Part shown: piece after piece, positions 16,561 to 23,874 of the stretch
Layout of the letters: each line of letters opens with the position of its first letter
How positions within the stretch are numbered: the first letter of the stretch is position 1
Assembly (NCBI RefSeq): GCF_937123705.1
Contig: NZ_CAKZKO010000152.1
Span: forward strand, 1 to 33,821
DNA length: 33,821 nucleotides
Origin: an uncultured Paraglaciecola sp.
Lineage (GTDB): Bacteria > Pseudomonadota > Gammaproteobacteria > Enterobacterales > Alteromonadaceae
Direction: 5' to 3'
Notes under the pieces: generated by a model
Database searches by the model: none
Seen by the model: the letters and a program-made list of their open reading frames with translations, nothing else
Told to the model about the DNA's origin: nothing
Position numbers and translations under genes: made by a program

Positions 16561-17541
16561 TTAACCGCAATACCAAAAGCCTCTCGAATTTGAAAGCACT
16601 GAGTTTTCAAGCTCTATAATTCTACTTTTTGAAAATAATTCTTTTGCTGCGGCCATATAAGAAGACGCACCTCCACCAGCCAAAAGCACAACATCGGCAT
16701 CCATCCCATCATCACGCATTGTCTTTTTCATTGATGTTAGGGCTTCGCGTGAAACAGTGTTTGAAGCATTCTCCATGTACTCTTTTAACTCAATTTTTTG
16801 ACCGAAGAGATATATATAACTTTTACCTGTTCTAATTGCTTTTTCGATCTTATCAATGCCTGGAGCCGCACCATTGTCATCATGGATAAGTTCGTTTGCG
16901 ACCTGTATCAATCGTGACATTGCCTTTAAGCTTGTGCCAGATGATCTGTAGTGGATTTCTCCTTCAACAAGCGCCACCCAGTCCACACTATAATAACCAG
17001 GGTCAATCACAACTGTTTTACCATTTTGTATAACATCTAATACATCATCATCCACAGCGCTATTTACTACATCCATATAAGCCCCTGCAGGCTGAGGAAC
17101 AACAATAACGTCTTTAACTGTAACTTTACGTTTAGGCGTTATTTGATGCTCTCCTTTGAGGAGGTCTGCCAACTCTTGTCGCTGTTCATCTTTCATCGCC
17201 TGATCAACTGGCAGTCCAGTTACTAGCACATCTATTACGCTTTGCTCTGAAACTAGTAGCGCTGCATAAAAAAGTGCACGATATACATCTGTACTTTTAT
17301 AATCTTTGTGTAGCTCACGTTCCCATCCTTGCAACCTATCGGGTTCAACTCCAGCGGCCCACTTTTGATCGTTTATAATAACTTGTAAAAAATCGGTTCC
17401 TAAACCAGCACCAACACTTCGAGGCATTAAATCAATATTACCAGCACCTGCAGGTAATATTTTGGTTCTAATATCTTCACCTTTAGTACCCATTGAAACC
17501 TTAAGATTTGAGTAACCAATATCCAGACCCATAACAAACAT
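16561..17541 (-). CDS. parM: ParM/StbA actin-like plasmid segregation ATPase
   Basis: The protein has 326 residues from ATG 17541, preceded by GGAG at a 6-base spacing; a TTG at 17553 is in frame but less likely. The actin-family nucleotide motifs are present: phosphate 1 GLDIGYSNLKV near the N-terminus, phosphate 2 VIDPGYYSVDW about residue 180, and the adenosine motif LLAGGGASSYM near 285. ParM forms filaments that push plasmid copies apart. It is upstream of parR, and the putative centromere lies immediately upstream at 17560-17690. Confidence 0.92.
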   Translation of the reverse strand: MFVMGLDIGYSNLKVSMGTKGEDIRTKILPAGAGNIDLMPRSVGAGLGTDFLQVIINDQKWAAGVEPDRLQGWERELHKDYKSTDVYRALFYAALLVSEQSVIDVLVTGLPVDQAMKDEQRQELADLLKGEHQITPKRKVTVKDVIVVPQPAGAYMDVVNSAVDDDVLDVIQNGKTVVIDPGYYSVDWVALVEGEIHYRSSGTSLKAMSRLIQVANELIHDDNGAAPGIDKIEKAIRTGKSYIYLFGQKIELKEYMENASNTVSREALTSMKKTMRDDGMDADVVLLAGGGASSYMAAAKELFSKSRIIELENSVLSNSRGFWYCG

Positions 17542-17559
17542 AACATTCTCCAATAAGTA

Positions 17560-17690
17560 AAGGCTCTAAAAGCCCTCTAAAAAGACTCTATGCATATATT
17601 AGCAACACGATGAAGCATTCTTACGGTGTGTATTTGCCTTTTTTGGGCGTATAGGGTCTTTTTGGGGGCCTTTTGGTTGTTTTTTTGAGG
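17560..17690. repeat. parC centromere candidate: two inverted arrays of 11-bp repeats
   Basis: Three CTCTA-centred copies start at exactly 11-bp steps (17564, 17575, 17586). The reverse complement of 17562-17591 (ATAGAGTCTTTTTAGAGGGC then TTTTAG) closely matches the plus strand from 17651 (ATAGGGTCTTTTTGGGGGCC then TTTTGG), where G-runs again recur about every 10-11 bp. So there are two inverted arrays with helical periodicity flanking the likely parM promoter. R1 parC likewise uses 11-bp ParR sites around the par promoter. A box TTGCCTTTTTTGGGC (17634-17648) overlaps the second array. Confidence 0.65.
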
Positions 17691-17699
17691 GGTTAGCCT

Positions 17700-18148
17700 T
17701 TAAATCCTGGCTGGCAATGGAAATCTTGGCTGATATTCAGATTTTTTTCACCCTTAAACAGTTGGTTGATTGGTTTTTAATACACTCACCTTAACTAAAT
17801 GGTCAATATCATTGAAAGCATTACAAATACGTGCACCCTTAAGTAATTTTCAATATAAATCCCAGAAAGAAGCAGTTTAAACTAAGGTTTACATTTTATA
17901 TTTATTTTTGCTAAACTGATATTGCTCGATGGTTCCCAGAAATAAGCAGTTTTATATTTAAATCCATGTTGATTTTTATGGTGAAACCCAATCGAGAACT
18001 TAAATCCCAGAAACAAGTGATTTTTAATATAAATCCCTTTTTCTCCGAAGGCGAGATAAACTACCCATTTCCCTTCGTGGATATTGGCATGACAATCCCA
18101 GATAGATAGTTGTTTGGGAAGTGATTGGGTAGTTCCATGAGGTTTATT
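17700..18148. other. putative oriT region upstream of mobI
   Basis: The 450 bases before mobI are noncoding and rich in short repeats. TCCCAGA occurs at 17860, 17934, 18005 and 18097, the first three within a longer motif (consensus TCCCAGAAANAAGYAGTTT). AAATCYTGGCTG is repeated at 17702 and 17721. CTACCCA (18061-18067) is inverted as TGGGTAG (18126-18132). In SXT and IncC, oriT lies just upstream of mobI, which is why I propose it here. No nic site can be pinpointed. Confidence 0.5.
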
Positions 18149-18700
18149 ATGAGCAAAATGACACAAAGATTGCAACGTTTAATTGAGCGGAAATTTGAAG
18201 ATGAAAGGTTTTTATTTACTGACAAAATGCTTGAAGTCGAATCTAGGGGTTTTGTTAGCACGCTAGATGAGCTTGTGCAAAATGAGATACTAGTAGTTGC
18301 TTTAGATGCTCGAAAACAAGCGGACTCGTACTGGGAGGCTAGCCTATCAGCAAGAGAGGATGGCGATCCTAATAACTATTGCTATGTAGGTACACGCGTT
18401 AGATTTCTAAGAGGCACACTGCAATTTGAATGGTTTAAGAATAGAACAAAGCCAGGTGAAGGTGAAGGCAAGCCTAGAAAGGTGTATTCAACTTACATAC
18501 CTAAAGGGAGTGGGTATCGCTATAGCAGGGCTTTATTCAAAAAAGAGCCAGAATGGGCTCAGAAAGAAATTAACACTGTTGAAGATAGATATGCGCTTCT
18601 CAGAAAACGTTCTGCGCTGTTATCTGCTATTAAAAAGAACTTACGTGAATACAATAAAGTAGTAAATCAGTGCTTTCCGAACAATGAGGAAGATAATTAA
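18149..18700 (+). CDS. mobI: MobI-like conjugative transfer initiation protein
   Basis: The protein has 183 residues from ATG 18149, chosen because GAGG sits 6 bases upstream; in-frame starts at 18125 (TTG) and 18137 exist. It matches what I remember of the MobI(SXT/A/C) family: a helical N-terminus, YWEASLSAREDGD, a basic RVRFLRGTLQFEW segment, the Y-rich SGYRYSRALFKKEPEWAQKE and a helical end. MobI is an oriT-linked factor needed to start transfer with the TraI relaxase, which lies outside this window. The stop overlaps the next start (TAATG). Confidence 0.7.
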   Translation: MSKMTQRLQRLIERKFEDERFLFTDKMLEVESRGFVSTLDELVQNEILVVALDARKQADSYWEASLSAREDGDPNNYCYVGTRVRFLRGTLQFEWFKNRTKPGEGEGKPRKVYSTYIPKGSGYRYSRALFKKEPEWAQKEINTVEDRYALLRKRSALLSAIKKNLREYNKVVNQCFPNNEEDN

Positions 18701-18984
18701 TGACTTCAATTCCAGCAACTGAACTAGCTAAGCTAGGTAAGTGCGAAAAGCTTATTAAACCTAGCCCTCGCAGCCATACAAGCAGTTCGTTTAAATTTAA
18801 ACGCAAAGAAAATAAGAATCAAAGCTCAATTGATCGGGGCAACGCAGCTCACGATCAGTTTGAACGTGAAGCAATATTTTTTACAAAAATAGATTACAAT
18901 AACCAGTCCACAATACCCAATTTAATCGTAACGGTAAGTTTTGCAGTCGGGCTTCTGATCTTGCTAATAAAAGTATTCATGTAG
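18700..18984 (+). CDS. small membrane-anchored protein with a Cas4-like N-terminal pattern
   Basis: The protein has 94 residues. The N-terminal part has ATELAKLGKCEKLI (C15) and DRGNAAHDQFERE (H51), which recalls the first helix and G..H motif of Cas4/RecB-type PD-(D/E)XK nucleases, but the catalytic core is missing. A single transmembrane segment (LIVTVSFAVGLLILLIKVF) ends the chain. The gene overlaps mobI by 1 bp and is 9 bp from repA, so the three are one operon. Function unknown; the nuclease resemblance is weak and could mark a protein-binding relic. Confidence 0.6.
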   Translation: MTSIPATELAKLGKCEKLIKPSPRSHTSSSFKFKRKENKNQSSIDRGNAAHDQFEREAIFFTKIDYNNQSTIPNLIVTVSFAVGLLILLIKVFM

Positions 18985-18993
18985 GAGCTACCA

Positions 18994-20055
18994 ATGACTA
19001 AGAGCAGCGACATAACAGAACAAAGTTTAGGTGAGGAACTTTCTATCAATACAAACATACAGAAAAATCAGCAAATGGATATGTTTTCTGTCATAGATGT
19101 ACCTGCGAAGCAAAGACCTGACTACTCCAACACTGTAGAGATATACGATGCCATACCTAAATATGTTTGGGGTAAATCACGGGAGCATGAGGATTTAAAA
19201 TCAGCTAGCTTAACCCGCCATTGTACAATTAAGGGTAATAAATTAACAGTAAAGCTAAGACCAGCCCTGATAGATAAGGGTGATAGAACTGTTTTGATAT
19301 ACCCAGGGCAGCGCGAAGAATTAGTTGAGGATGCTCTCCGGAAAATAGCCGTAAATGGCAAAGGAGTTCACATCAACGATAAAGCGGGTGTTAGCTTCTC
19401 TTTCTACGAACTATTGAAAGAGCTTGAGCGTATGGGTCACACATATAGCTTTGAAGAGGTCAAAGAGGCTTTGTTTGTTTGTCGCGGTGCCGTCATTGAG
19501 TGTTACTCAGAAGATGGCGAATCGGTTATTAACTCTAGCTTGTTCGGATTACTTGGGCTAAAAACAAAAAAGGACGTTGCAAACAGCGCTGAAGCTAAGT
19601 GCTACGTTCAATTTAACCCGCTAGTAAATGAGTCGATAATGAACTTAACGTTTCGCCAGTACAATTATCAAATCGGTATGGATATCAAATCCCCACTAGC
19701 TAGATTTTTTTACAAAAGGATGGCTCAATACTGGACACAAGCTAGCGATAAGCACCCATATCAGCCAAACTTAGTGGCTTTCCTTGAGCAAAGTCCGCGT
19801 GGGCTTACTAAAAAAATGGGGGAGAACCTAAGGGCAATGCGAAGTGCTTTGAGCTCCCTGCAGAAACACAAAGTTATTTTAGATTACGAAGAAGTAAAAG
19901 TGCTTCAAGGCAAGCAAAAAGTTACGGATGCAAAATACACCATATACCCGCACCCTAACTTTGTTAAAGAGGTTATCAAGGCAAATCAAAGAAAAAGCTC
20001 GCTTAAAATAAGAAGCAAGTTAGTGGCAGATGACTTCAACGGCCAACCTTTGTGA
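18994..20055 (+). CDS. repA: RepA plasmid replication initiator (IncA/C-type)
   Basis: The 353-residue protein resembles iteron-binding initiators of the IncA/C-like group. There is an N-terminal segment with VEIYDAIPKYVWGKSRE, a winged-helix region (FSFYELLKELERMGHTYSFE, with LFVCRGAVIE) and a second one containing DIKSPLARFFYKRMAQYW, then LRAMRSALSSLQKHKVILDY. It probably binds the 14 iterons directly downstream and opens the origin. GGAG lies 7 bases before ATG 18994. It is cotranscribed with mobI and the small membrane gene, which ties replication to transfer-region transcription. Confidence 0.9.
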   Translation: MTKSSDITEQSLGEELSINTNIQKNQQMDMFSVIDVPAKQRPDYSNTVEIYDAIPKYVWGKSREHEDLKSASLTRHCTIKGNKLTVKLRPALIDKGDRTVLIYPGQREELVEDALRKIAVNGKGVHINDKAGVSFSFYELLKELERMGHTYSFEEVKEALFVCRGAVIECYSEDGESVINSSLFGLLGLKTKKDVANSAEAKCYVQFNPLVNESIMNLTFRQYNYQIGMDIKSPLARFFYKRMAQYWTQASDKHPYQPNLVAFLEQSPRGLTKKMGENLRAMRSALSSLQKHKVILDYEEVKVLQGKQKVTDAKYTIYPHPNFVKEVIKANQRKSSLKIRSKLVADDFNGQPL

Positions 20056-20064
20056 TATCAGGAT

Positions 20065-20100
20065 AGATAGCGCTTTAACTAGTTTTTAAAAGCGCTATCT
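20065..20100 (+). terminator. strong hairpin after repA
   Basis: AGATAGCGCTTT (20065-20076) pairs perfectly with AAAGCGCTATCT (20089-20100). The 12-bp stem begins 9 bp after the repA stop. There is no T-run after it, so it may slow or process the transcript rather than act as a classical terminator, and it would protect the iteron origin from read-through. Confidence 0.6.
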
Positions 20101-20131
20101 ACGGCCCACCACCTAAACCCTATAGTTGCTT

Positions 20132-20540
20132 GCATCGGTTTTCCCAGATAGAGCCAAAATAACCCCCTGAAAACACCTAAATACAGGGGAAATAAAGCAC
20201 ATTTCAACCTAAGTCATTGATCTATAACTAGAGGTTTAGAGCATCGGTTTTCCCAGATAGAGCCAAAATAACCCCCCCTGAAAACACCTAAATACAGGGA
20301 ATAGAGGTTGGTTGCATCGGTTTTCCCAGATAGAGCCAAAATAACCCCCTGAAAACACCTAAATACAGGTGAAATAAAGCACATTTCAACCTAAGTCATT
20401 GATCTATAACTAGAGGTTTAGAGCATCGGTTTTCCGAATAAACCCCAGAAAATCCCTCTTTCAAGGCTAGGAGAAGCAGAGTTTAAAGCACAAAAACAAC
20501 CTAAGTCATTGATCTATAACTAGAGGTTTGTTGCATCGGT
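20132..20540 (+). repeat. long direct repeat blocks inside the left half of the origin
   Basis: Block A runs from GCATCGGTTTTCCCAGATAG to AAATACAGG (about 57 bp) at 20132, 20241 and 20314. The 20241 copy has two extra C. Block B runs from GAAATAAAGCACATTTCAAC through CTAAGTCATTGATCTATAAC to the next iteron, at 20190 and 20371. A third, partial B (CCTAAGTCATTGATCTATAAC region) is at 20500. The pattern A-B-A-A-B-B' suggests duplication of a whole origin segment, perhaps for copy-number control. Confidence 0.85.
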
Positions 20541-20680
20541 TTAAAGTAGAGTATAGAGGTTTGCTGCATCGGTTTGACCGATTGACAGTGGTGAACAAGG
20601 GTTGACACATCAGAACATACATTAAATGGATAAAAAACAGTCTAATATCACAGCTTTTTTCATAAAATACTAAAATATCC

Positions 20681-20689
20681 TGTGGATAA
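20681..20689 (-). promoter_or_regulatory. DnaA box
   Basis: TGTGGATAA is the complement of the consensus DnaA box TTATCCACA, with no mismatch. It sits in an AT-rich gap between the two iteron groups. A one-mismatch relative (TGTGGATAT) lies at 20925-20933 between later iterons. This is where host DnaA would help RepA melt the origin. Confidence 0.85.
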
Positions 20690-21022
20690 CTGGTATGAAT
20701 AGACCAAAAGACCCTAGAGGTTTAGAGCATCGGTTTATAGAGGTTTAGAGCATCGGTTAAAAAAAGCACTAAAAAACCTAGAGGTTTAGAGCATCGGTTT
20801 GGAAATACCGGTTAAAAACCTAGAGGTTTAGAGCGTCGGTTTGGAAATACCGGTTAAAAACCTAGAGGTTTAGAGCATCGGTTATCAAAAATGTGTATGA
20901 AATCAAGAAAAAACTAGAACAAGCTGTGGATATATTAGCCTCAAAAAACAGGGCTAGAGGTTTAGAGCATCGGTTCCTAGAGGTTTAGAGCATCGGTTCC
21001 TAGAGGTTTAGAGCATCGGTTG

Positions 21023-21549
21023 ATGAAGAGTCTTTCATTAAAAACATAAGGTTAAGTGTGCTTTTTTCACCCCTAACCCTTCTTTAGCCCCTCTTTAACC
21101 CTAGCCAAAAGATCTTATTAACCTATAAAGCTAGAAAAAATGAACAACTTGAAGAAATGCAGCTTCAGTACAGACTTGAACTAGAGTTGATCATTAACTA
21201 AATATAAAGATCTAGTAAATCTGATTATGCTTGGGTTAAATGCAAGCGAATAAGATATAACGTGCAATCAAAACATGGTGGGTAACAAAGGGTAAGTCTA
21301 CGCTGATCCAAGAAACGATCTTATAGTGATCGGCAGAGGTTTGTTTTGATCTCCATTTTAAAGCTACCAGGAAGGCTCACAACAAGCTTAATGGCTTTAA
21401 TGATACAAAGCCTTAATAAACACAAGAGCAAAGCTTAAAAGCAGCATACAGGGCCTCACAGGGCTTGACAGTTTAATTTAAACTGATGGAACAATGGAAT
21501 TTTTTGTGTAAGTATTAAAAAAGATAATTAACATTTTAAAGGAAAGCCA
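21023..21549. other. noncoding DNA right of the origin
   Basis: No convincing gene is seen. The segment begins with a pyrimidine-rich run of CCCTAACCC/CTTTAACCC type (21050-21105). Near its end TTGACA (21465-21470) abuts the palindrome GTTTAATTTAAAC (21471-21483), a possible promoter with an overlapping operator for the 21550 gene, although no good -10 box is visible at the right distance. Confidence 0.3.
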
Positions 21550-21885
21550 ATGGTTACCAAACAAGCTCAACAATATCTTATTGGTTATATTTTCAAGCCT
21601 ACCCACAATGAGGTGCATTACGTAAGGAAGGAAGCTACAGGTGATTTGAGGCGGTGTTACAGCCATAATTTCACTACAGATAGAAGTGAAGAGCTTAAAG
21701 CTAGTTCAGATCTTGAAAAGGCAAAAAATCAAATAGTAAAATTAGTTAATAAATTCCATGATGATATTGAATATACATTTACTCCAGTTCTGATAAATGC
21801 TGCCAACAATACTTTTCAACGATATTTAGAAGGCAAGTGGTTAGACGAAGCTATTACACCCTTCATTAAAGGATCGGAAGAATGA
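21550..21885 (+). CDS. hypothetical protein, 111 residues
   Basis: I do not recognise this protein. It has no signal peptide or membrane segment. It is basic at the start (YIFKPTHNEVHYVRKEATGDLRRCYSHNF), helical in the middle and ends acidic. The start at ATG 21550 has AAAGGAAA 6 bases upstream. It stands alone between the origin and a promoter at 22.03 kb, so it is not clearly part of an operon. Confidence 0.6.
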   Translation: MVTKQAQQYLIGYIFKPTHNEVHYVRKEATGDLRRCYSHNFTTDRSEELKASSDLEKAKNQIVKLVNKFHDDIEYTFTPVLINAANNTFQRYLEGKWLDEAITPFIKGSEE

Positions 21886-22028
21886 CTTGTAATCAAGCGG
21901 CGCTGCGTAAAACCTTTCAAAACTCACAATGAAGTAAATCAAATCATTAATACCATTCCTCAAACCAAGAAATAGTAAAAAGCCCCTTCGTTACAACTAT
22001 CAAATGATCGATAAAATATTTTAGTTAC

Positions 22029-22056
22029 TTGCGTTATTAGAGTATCGTTTTATAAT
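22029..22056 (+). promoter_or_regulatory. sigma-70 promoter for the 22.3 kb gene run
   Basis: TTGCGT (22029-22034), a 16-base spacer and a perfect TATAAT (22051-22056). Transcription would start near 22063, giving a leader of about 220 bases before ATG 22287. The leader holds two imperfect direct repeats of about 28 bp starting with ATGGGCCTT (about 22168) and ATGGGCCTTT (about 22241). Nothing else is seen in the 21886-22286 gap. Confidence 0.5.
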
Positions 22057-22286
22057 GCTGTGATGGTTAATAAATTCTACTTTAATAAAATAAAGCTCCT
22101 GAAAAAAACCAGTATATAAATTTACTGATAGGGGGACAAAATTTAGTAATCAATTTTTAAAATCAAATGGGCCTTAAAACAGTCCTTAGAAAGCCCTGAT
22201 ATTCAATAAAGTGATCTTACCTAAAATCACAATGTGACTTATGGGCCTTTAAAACCAACTTACAAAGACTCAAAAAAGAAGGTGAT

Positions 22287-22775
22287 ATGGTAAAACACCA
22301 CGTAGCACTAAATAAGAACAAGCTAGAACAGTTTGACCCAGGGTTTAGTAACTGGCATGAGGAGCTATGCTTAATCTTGTCAGCTTTAGATGACCTACCA
22401 TTGGAGTGCGATGGAATATCTTGCTCAATAAGCTTAATACTTAATAAAGCAGGAATTAAACATCGATGTGTGGTGGGTTATGTATCCGATCTTACTTCTG
22501 GCAACTGTGTAACACCTCATGTATGGATTGAATTGATTGATGGGTGGATTATCGATTATAGGTTGAGAATGTGGTTTGGTGATGAGGATAAAATACCTCA
22601 CGGTGTATTTCATCCAAGTTCAGAACCAACACTTTTTTATAAAAGCACATCAAATGACCTAGGCGAACTAAAATCAGATGATTTTTTGGATTTAGCAACA
22701 GTAGAAAAACTTTCACATGTGAAAGTTTCAAGCGACTTCGTACTAGAGAATCCAAATGTTACTCATAATAAGTGA
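22287..22775 (+). CDS. transglutaminase-like (papain-fold) protein
   Basis: The 162-residue protein has a plausible Cys-His-Asp triad of the transglutaminase-like fold: C46 in DGISCSISLILNKAGI, H78 in TPHVWIEL and D90 in WIIDYRLR, in the right order and spacing. It has no signal peptide. The substrate is unknown; relatives are proteases, amidases or acyl-transfer enzymes. GAAGG is 6 bases before ATG 22287. A parS-like palindrome lies inside the gene (22707-22728) and encodes KLSHVKV near the C-terminus, so a DNA site constrains these codons. It is the first gene of a closely spaced plus-strand series. Confidence 0.65.
   Translation: MVKHHVALNKNKLEQFDPGFSNWHEELCLILSALDDLPLECDGISCSISLILNKAGIKHRCVVGYVSDLTSGNCVTPHVWIELIDGWIIDYRLRMWFGDEDKIPHGVFHPSSEPTLFYKSTSNDLGELKSDDFLDLATVEKLSHVKVSSDFVLENPNVTHNK
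22707..22728. promoter_or_regulatory. palindrome copy 2, inside a coding sequence (core CTTTCACATGTGAAAG)
   Basis: A perfect 22-bp palindrome with the 16-bp core at 22710-22725, read as codons for KLSHVKV in the transglutaminase-like gene. Position within a gene makes an operator role less likely and favours a partition or DNA-organising site. See copies at 12835, 26952 and 31505. Confidence 0.75.
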
Positions 22776-22785
22776 AGGTGTATTT

Positions 22786-23334
22786 ATGCATGATTTCATA
22801 GTTTGGATTTTTGCATTGTTGGTAATACCAGTAGTAATTGCCAGGGCTGATTTACTACGGAGAACTGTACGGTTAGAACAGCTCGGAAAATTAAGAGCTG
22901 TCTATAGCTGGTGGAATAAAGAAAATATGCCGCGAAACCTTAGAGGTTCATGTATATTTCTGAACGAGAGCGAACTCAATACTAAAACCCCAGTAGCGCT
23001 TCATGGTCGTGTAGATCAAGTTTTTAAAACCAAAAGCAATGTTCTAATCACAGTGGACACTAAAACAAGAAGCTCTTTCAAGGTGTACAAATCAGATATT
23101 ATCCAACTTTCAGTGTATAGAATAATATTGGCACAAAAGTATGGTGCTAAATTCAAAGTAAGTAATACAGGTTATATTCGCGTAGTTGTAAACGTTGATT
23201 CAAAAGAAATTATTCGCTACATACCAGTAAAGCTGATTTCTGAAAAGCACATATCTAATTTGTGGTATCGGTACAAAGCTATAAAGGATGGTTCAGTAAA
23301 AACAAAATGCACCTGCAACGGCCACTTACACTAA
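22786..23334 (+). CDS. membrane-anchored PD-(D/E)XK nuclease-like protein
   Basis: The protein has 182 residues from ATG 22786, preceded by GAAGGTG. The frame is open to 22756, but that region belongs to the previous gene. An N-terminal membrane segment (FIVWIFALLVIPVVIA) is followed by a Cas4/RecB-like core: GRVDQVF (D77), VDTKT (D91, K93) and DIIQLSVYRIIL (Q107, Y111). The last residues hold a CxC (175, 177) and two histidines, which might be a metal-site remnant. A membrane-tethered nuclease could cut incoming or displaced DNA; activity is inference. In this core the usual E of ExK is replaced by D. Confidence 0.55.
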   Translation: MHDFIVWIFALLVIPVVIARADLLRRTVRLEQLGKLRAVYSWWNKENMPRNLRGSCIFLNESELNTKTPVALHGRVDQVFKTKSNVLITVDTKTRSSFKVYKSDIIQLSVYRIILAQKYGAKFKVSNTGYIRVVVNVDSKEIIRYIPVKLISEKHISNLWYRYKAIKDGSVKTKCTCNGHLH

Positions 23335-23427
23335 AAGTTAATGCTCCTTCTCTAATCGCCCAATTTGGGCAGAACCACATCCTTGCATATCCCCAACTTC
23401 CTGTACTGTTAACAGTAGGGAGGGGTT

Positions 23428-23874
23428 ATGACATTCAATCAAAAAATTTTACTAACCGCCGTAATAACGTTCGCATTTGCTGCCCTTATTTTTGGGCATA
23501 TATGGATAAGTATTATCCTCAGCGCTACAACATGGCTTTTACTGTACAAAGTAATTCCAGCTTATATTTGGAAAAGAAACAGAATCGTGGCCCGGGCTGT
23601 TTTTGAAGCATTAAAAATAAACGCATTAGGGAAAGAGTGGGTAGGCAAGCGCTCAGAAGTAGTCCTGGTTAAAGACATAAATAAACTTGATGGTGTTGAG
23701 GTTATCGCGAAAACAATAGAGGGTAGCTGGTTTATTGTTGAAATATATATCAACAATAAAGGTGAAGGGAACTTAAAAAAATTACACGAAATAAATACCA
23801 AGGCTGCAAAAACAATATTAAAAGAGGTGCCTAAAATACATGAGCGTTACTTTAGAGATGATAAGGGAAAGTAA
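23428..23874 (+). CDS. hypothetical membrane protein with soluble C-terminal domain
   Basis: The protein has 148 residues. Two hydrophobic segments cover residues 6-45 (ILLTAVITFAFAALIFGHIW and ISIILSATTWLLLYKVIPAY). The rest is a basic soluble domain (RAVFEALKINALGKEW, GSWFIVEIYIN, then a lysine-rich helix), which would face the cytoplasm. GGGAGGGG just before ATG 23428 is a strong ribosome binding site. The next gene follows with no gap. Unknown family. Confidence 0.65.
   Translation: MTFNQKILLTAVITFAFAALIFGHIWISIILSATTWLLLYKVIPAYIWKRNRIVARAVFEALKINALGKEWVGKRSEVVLVKDINKLDGVEVIAKTIEGSWFIVEIYINNKGEGNLKKLHEINTKAAKTILKEVPKIHERYFRDDKGK

Larger units (their letters stand above)
20121..21022. other. 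oriV: iteron replication origin with 14 iterons
   Basis: The iteron is AGAGGTTTAGAGCATCGGTT. Copies (by first base) are at 20121 (diverged), 20230, 20303, 20412, 20522, 20555, 20716, 20739, 20780, 20822, 20864, 20956, 20979 and 21002. All are in the same direction, with GCATCGG invariant except GCGTCGG in the 20822 copy. The right-hand group is dense, with 23-bp steps (20716-20739 and 20956-20979-21002) and 42-bp steps (20780-20822-20864). Location right after repA matches IncA/C-type origins, which have a similar number of iterons. Confidence 0.93.

Noticed and set aside
17882..18261. Minus-strand frames upstream of mobI
   Set aside because: They cover the repeat-rich oriT candidate; composition is biased by the repeated TCCCAGA motifs and no ribosome binding site is seen.
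20121..21022. CRISPR array
   Set aside because: Repeats are iterons with non-unique, irregular spacing next to repA; spacers are themselves repeated.
21110..21201. Short plus frame ending in QLQYRLELELIIN
   Set aside because: No start codon apart from an internal ATG, under 40 residues, directly right of the origin.
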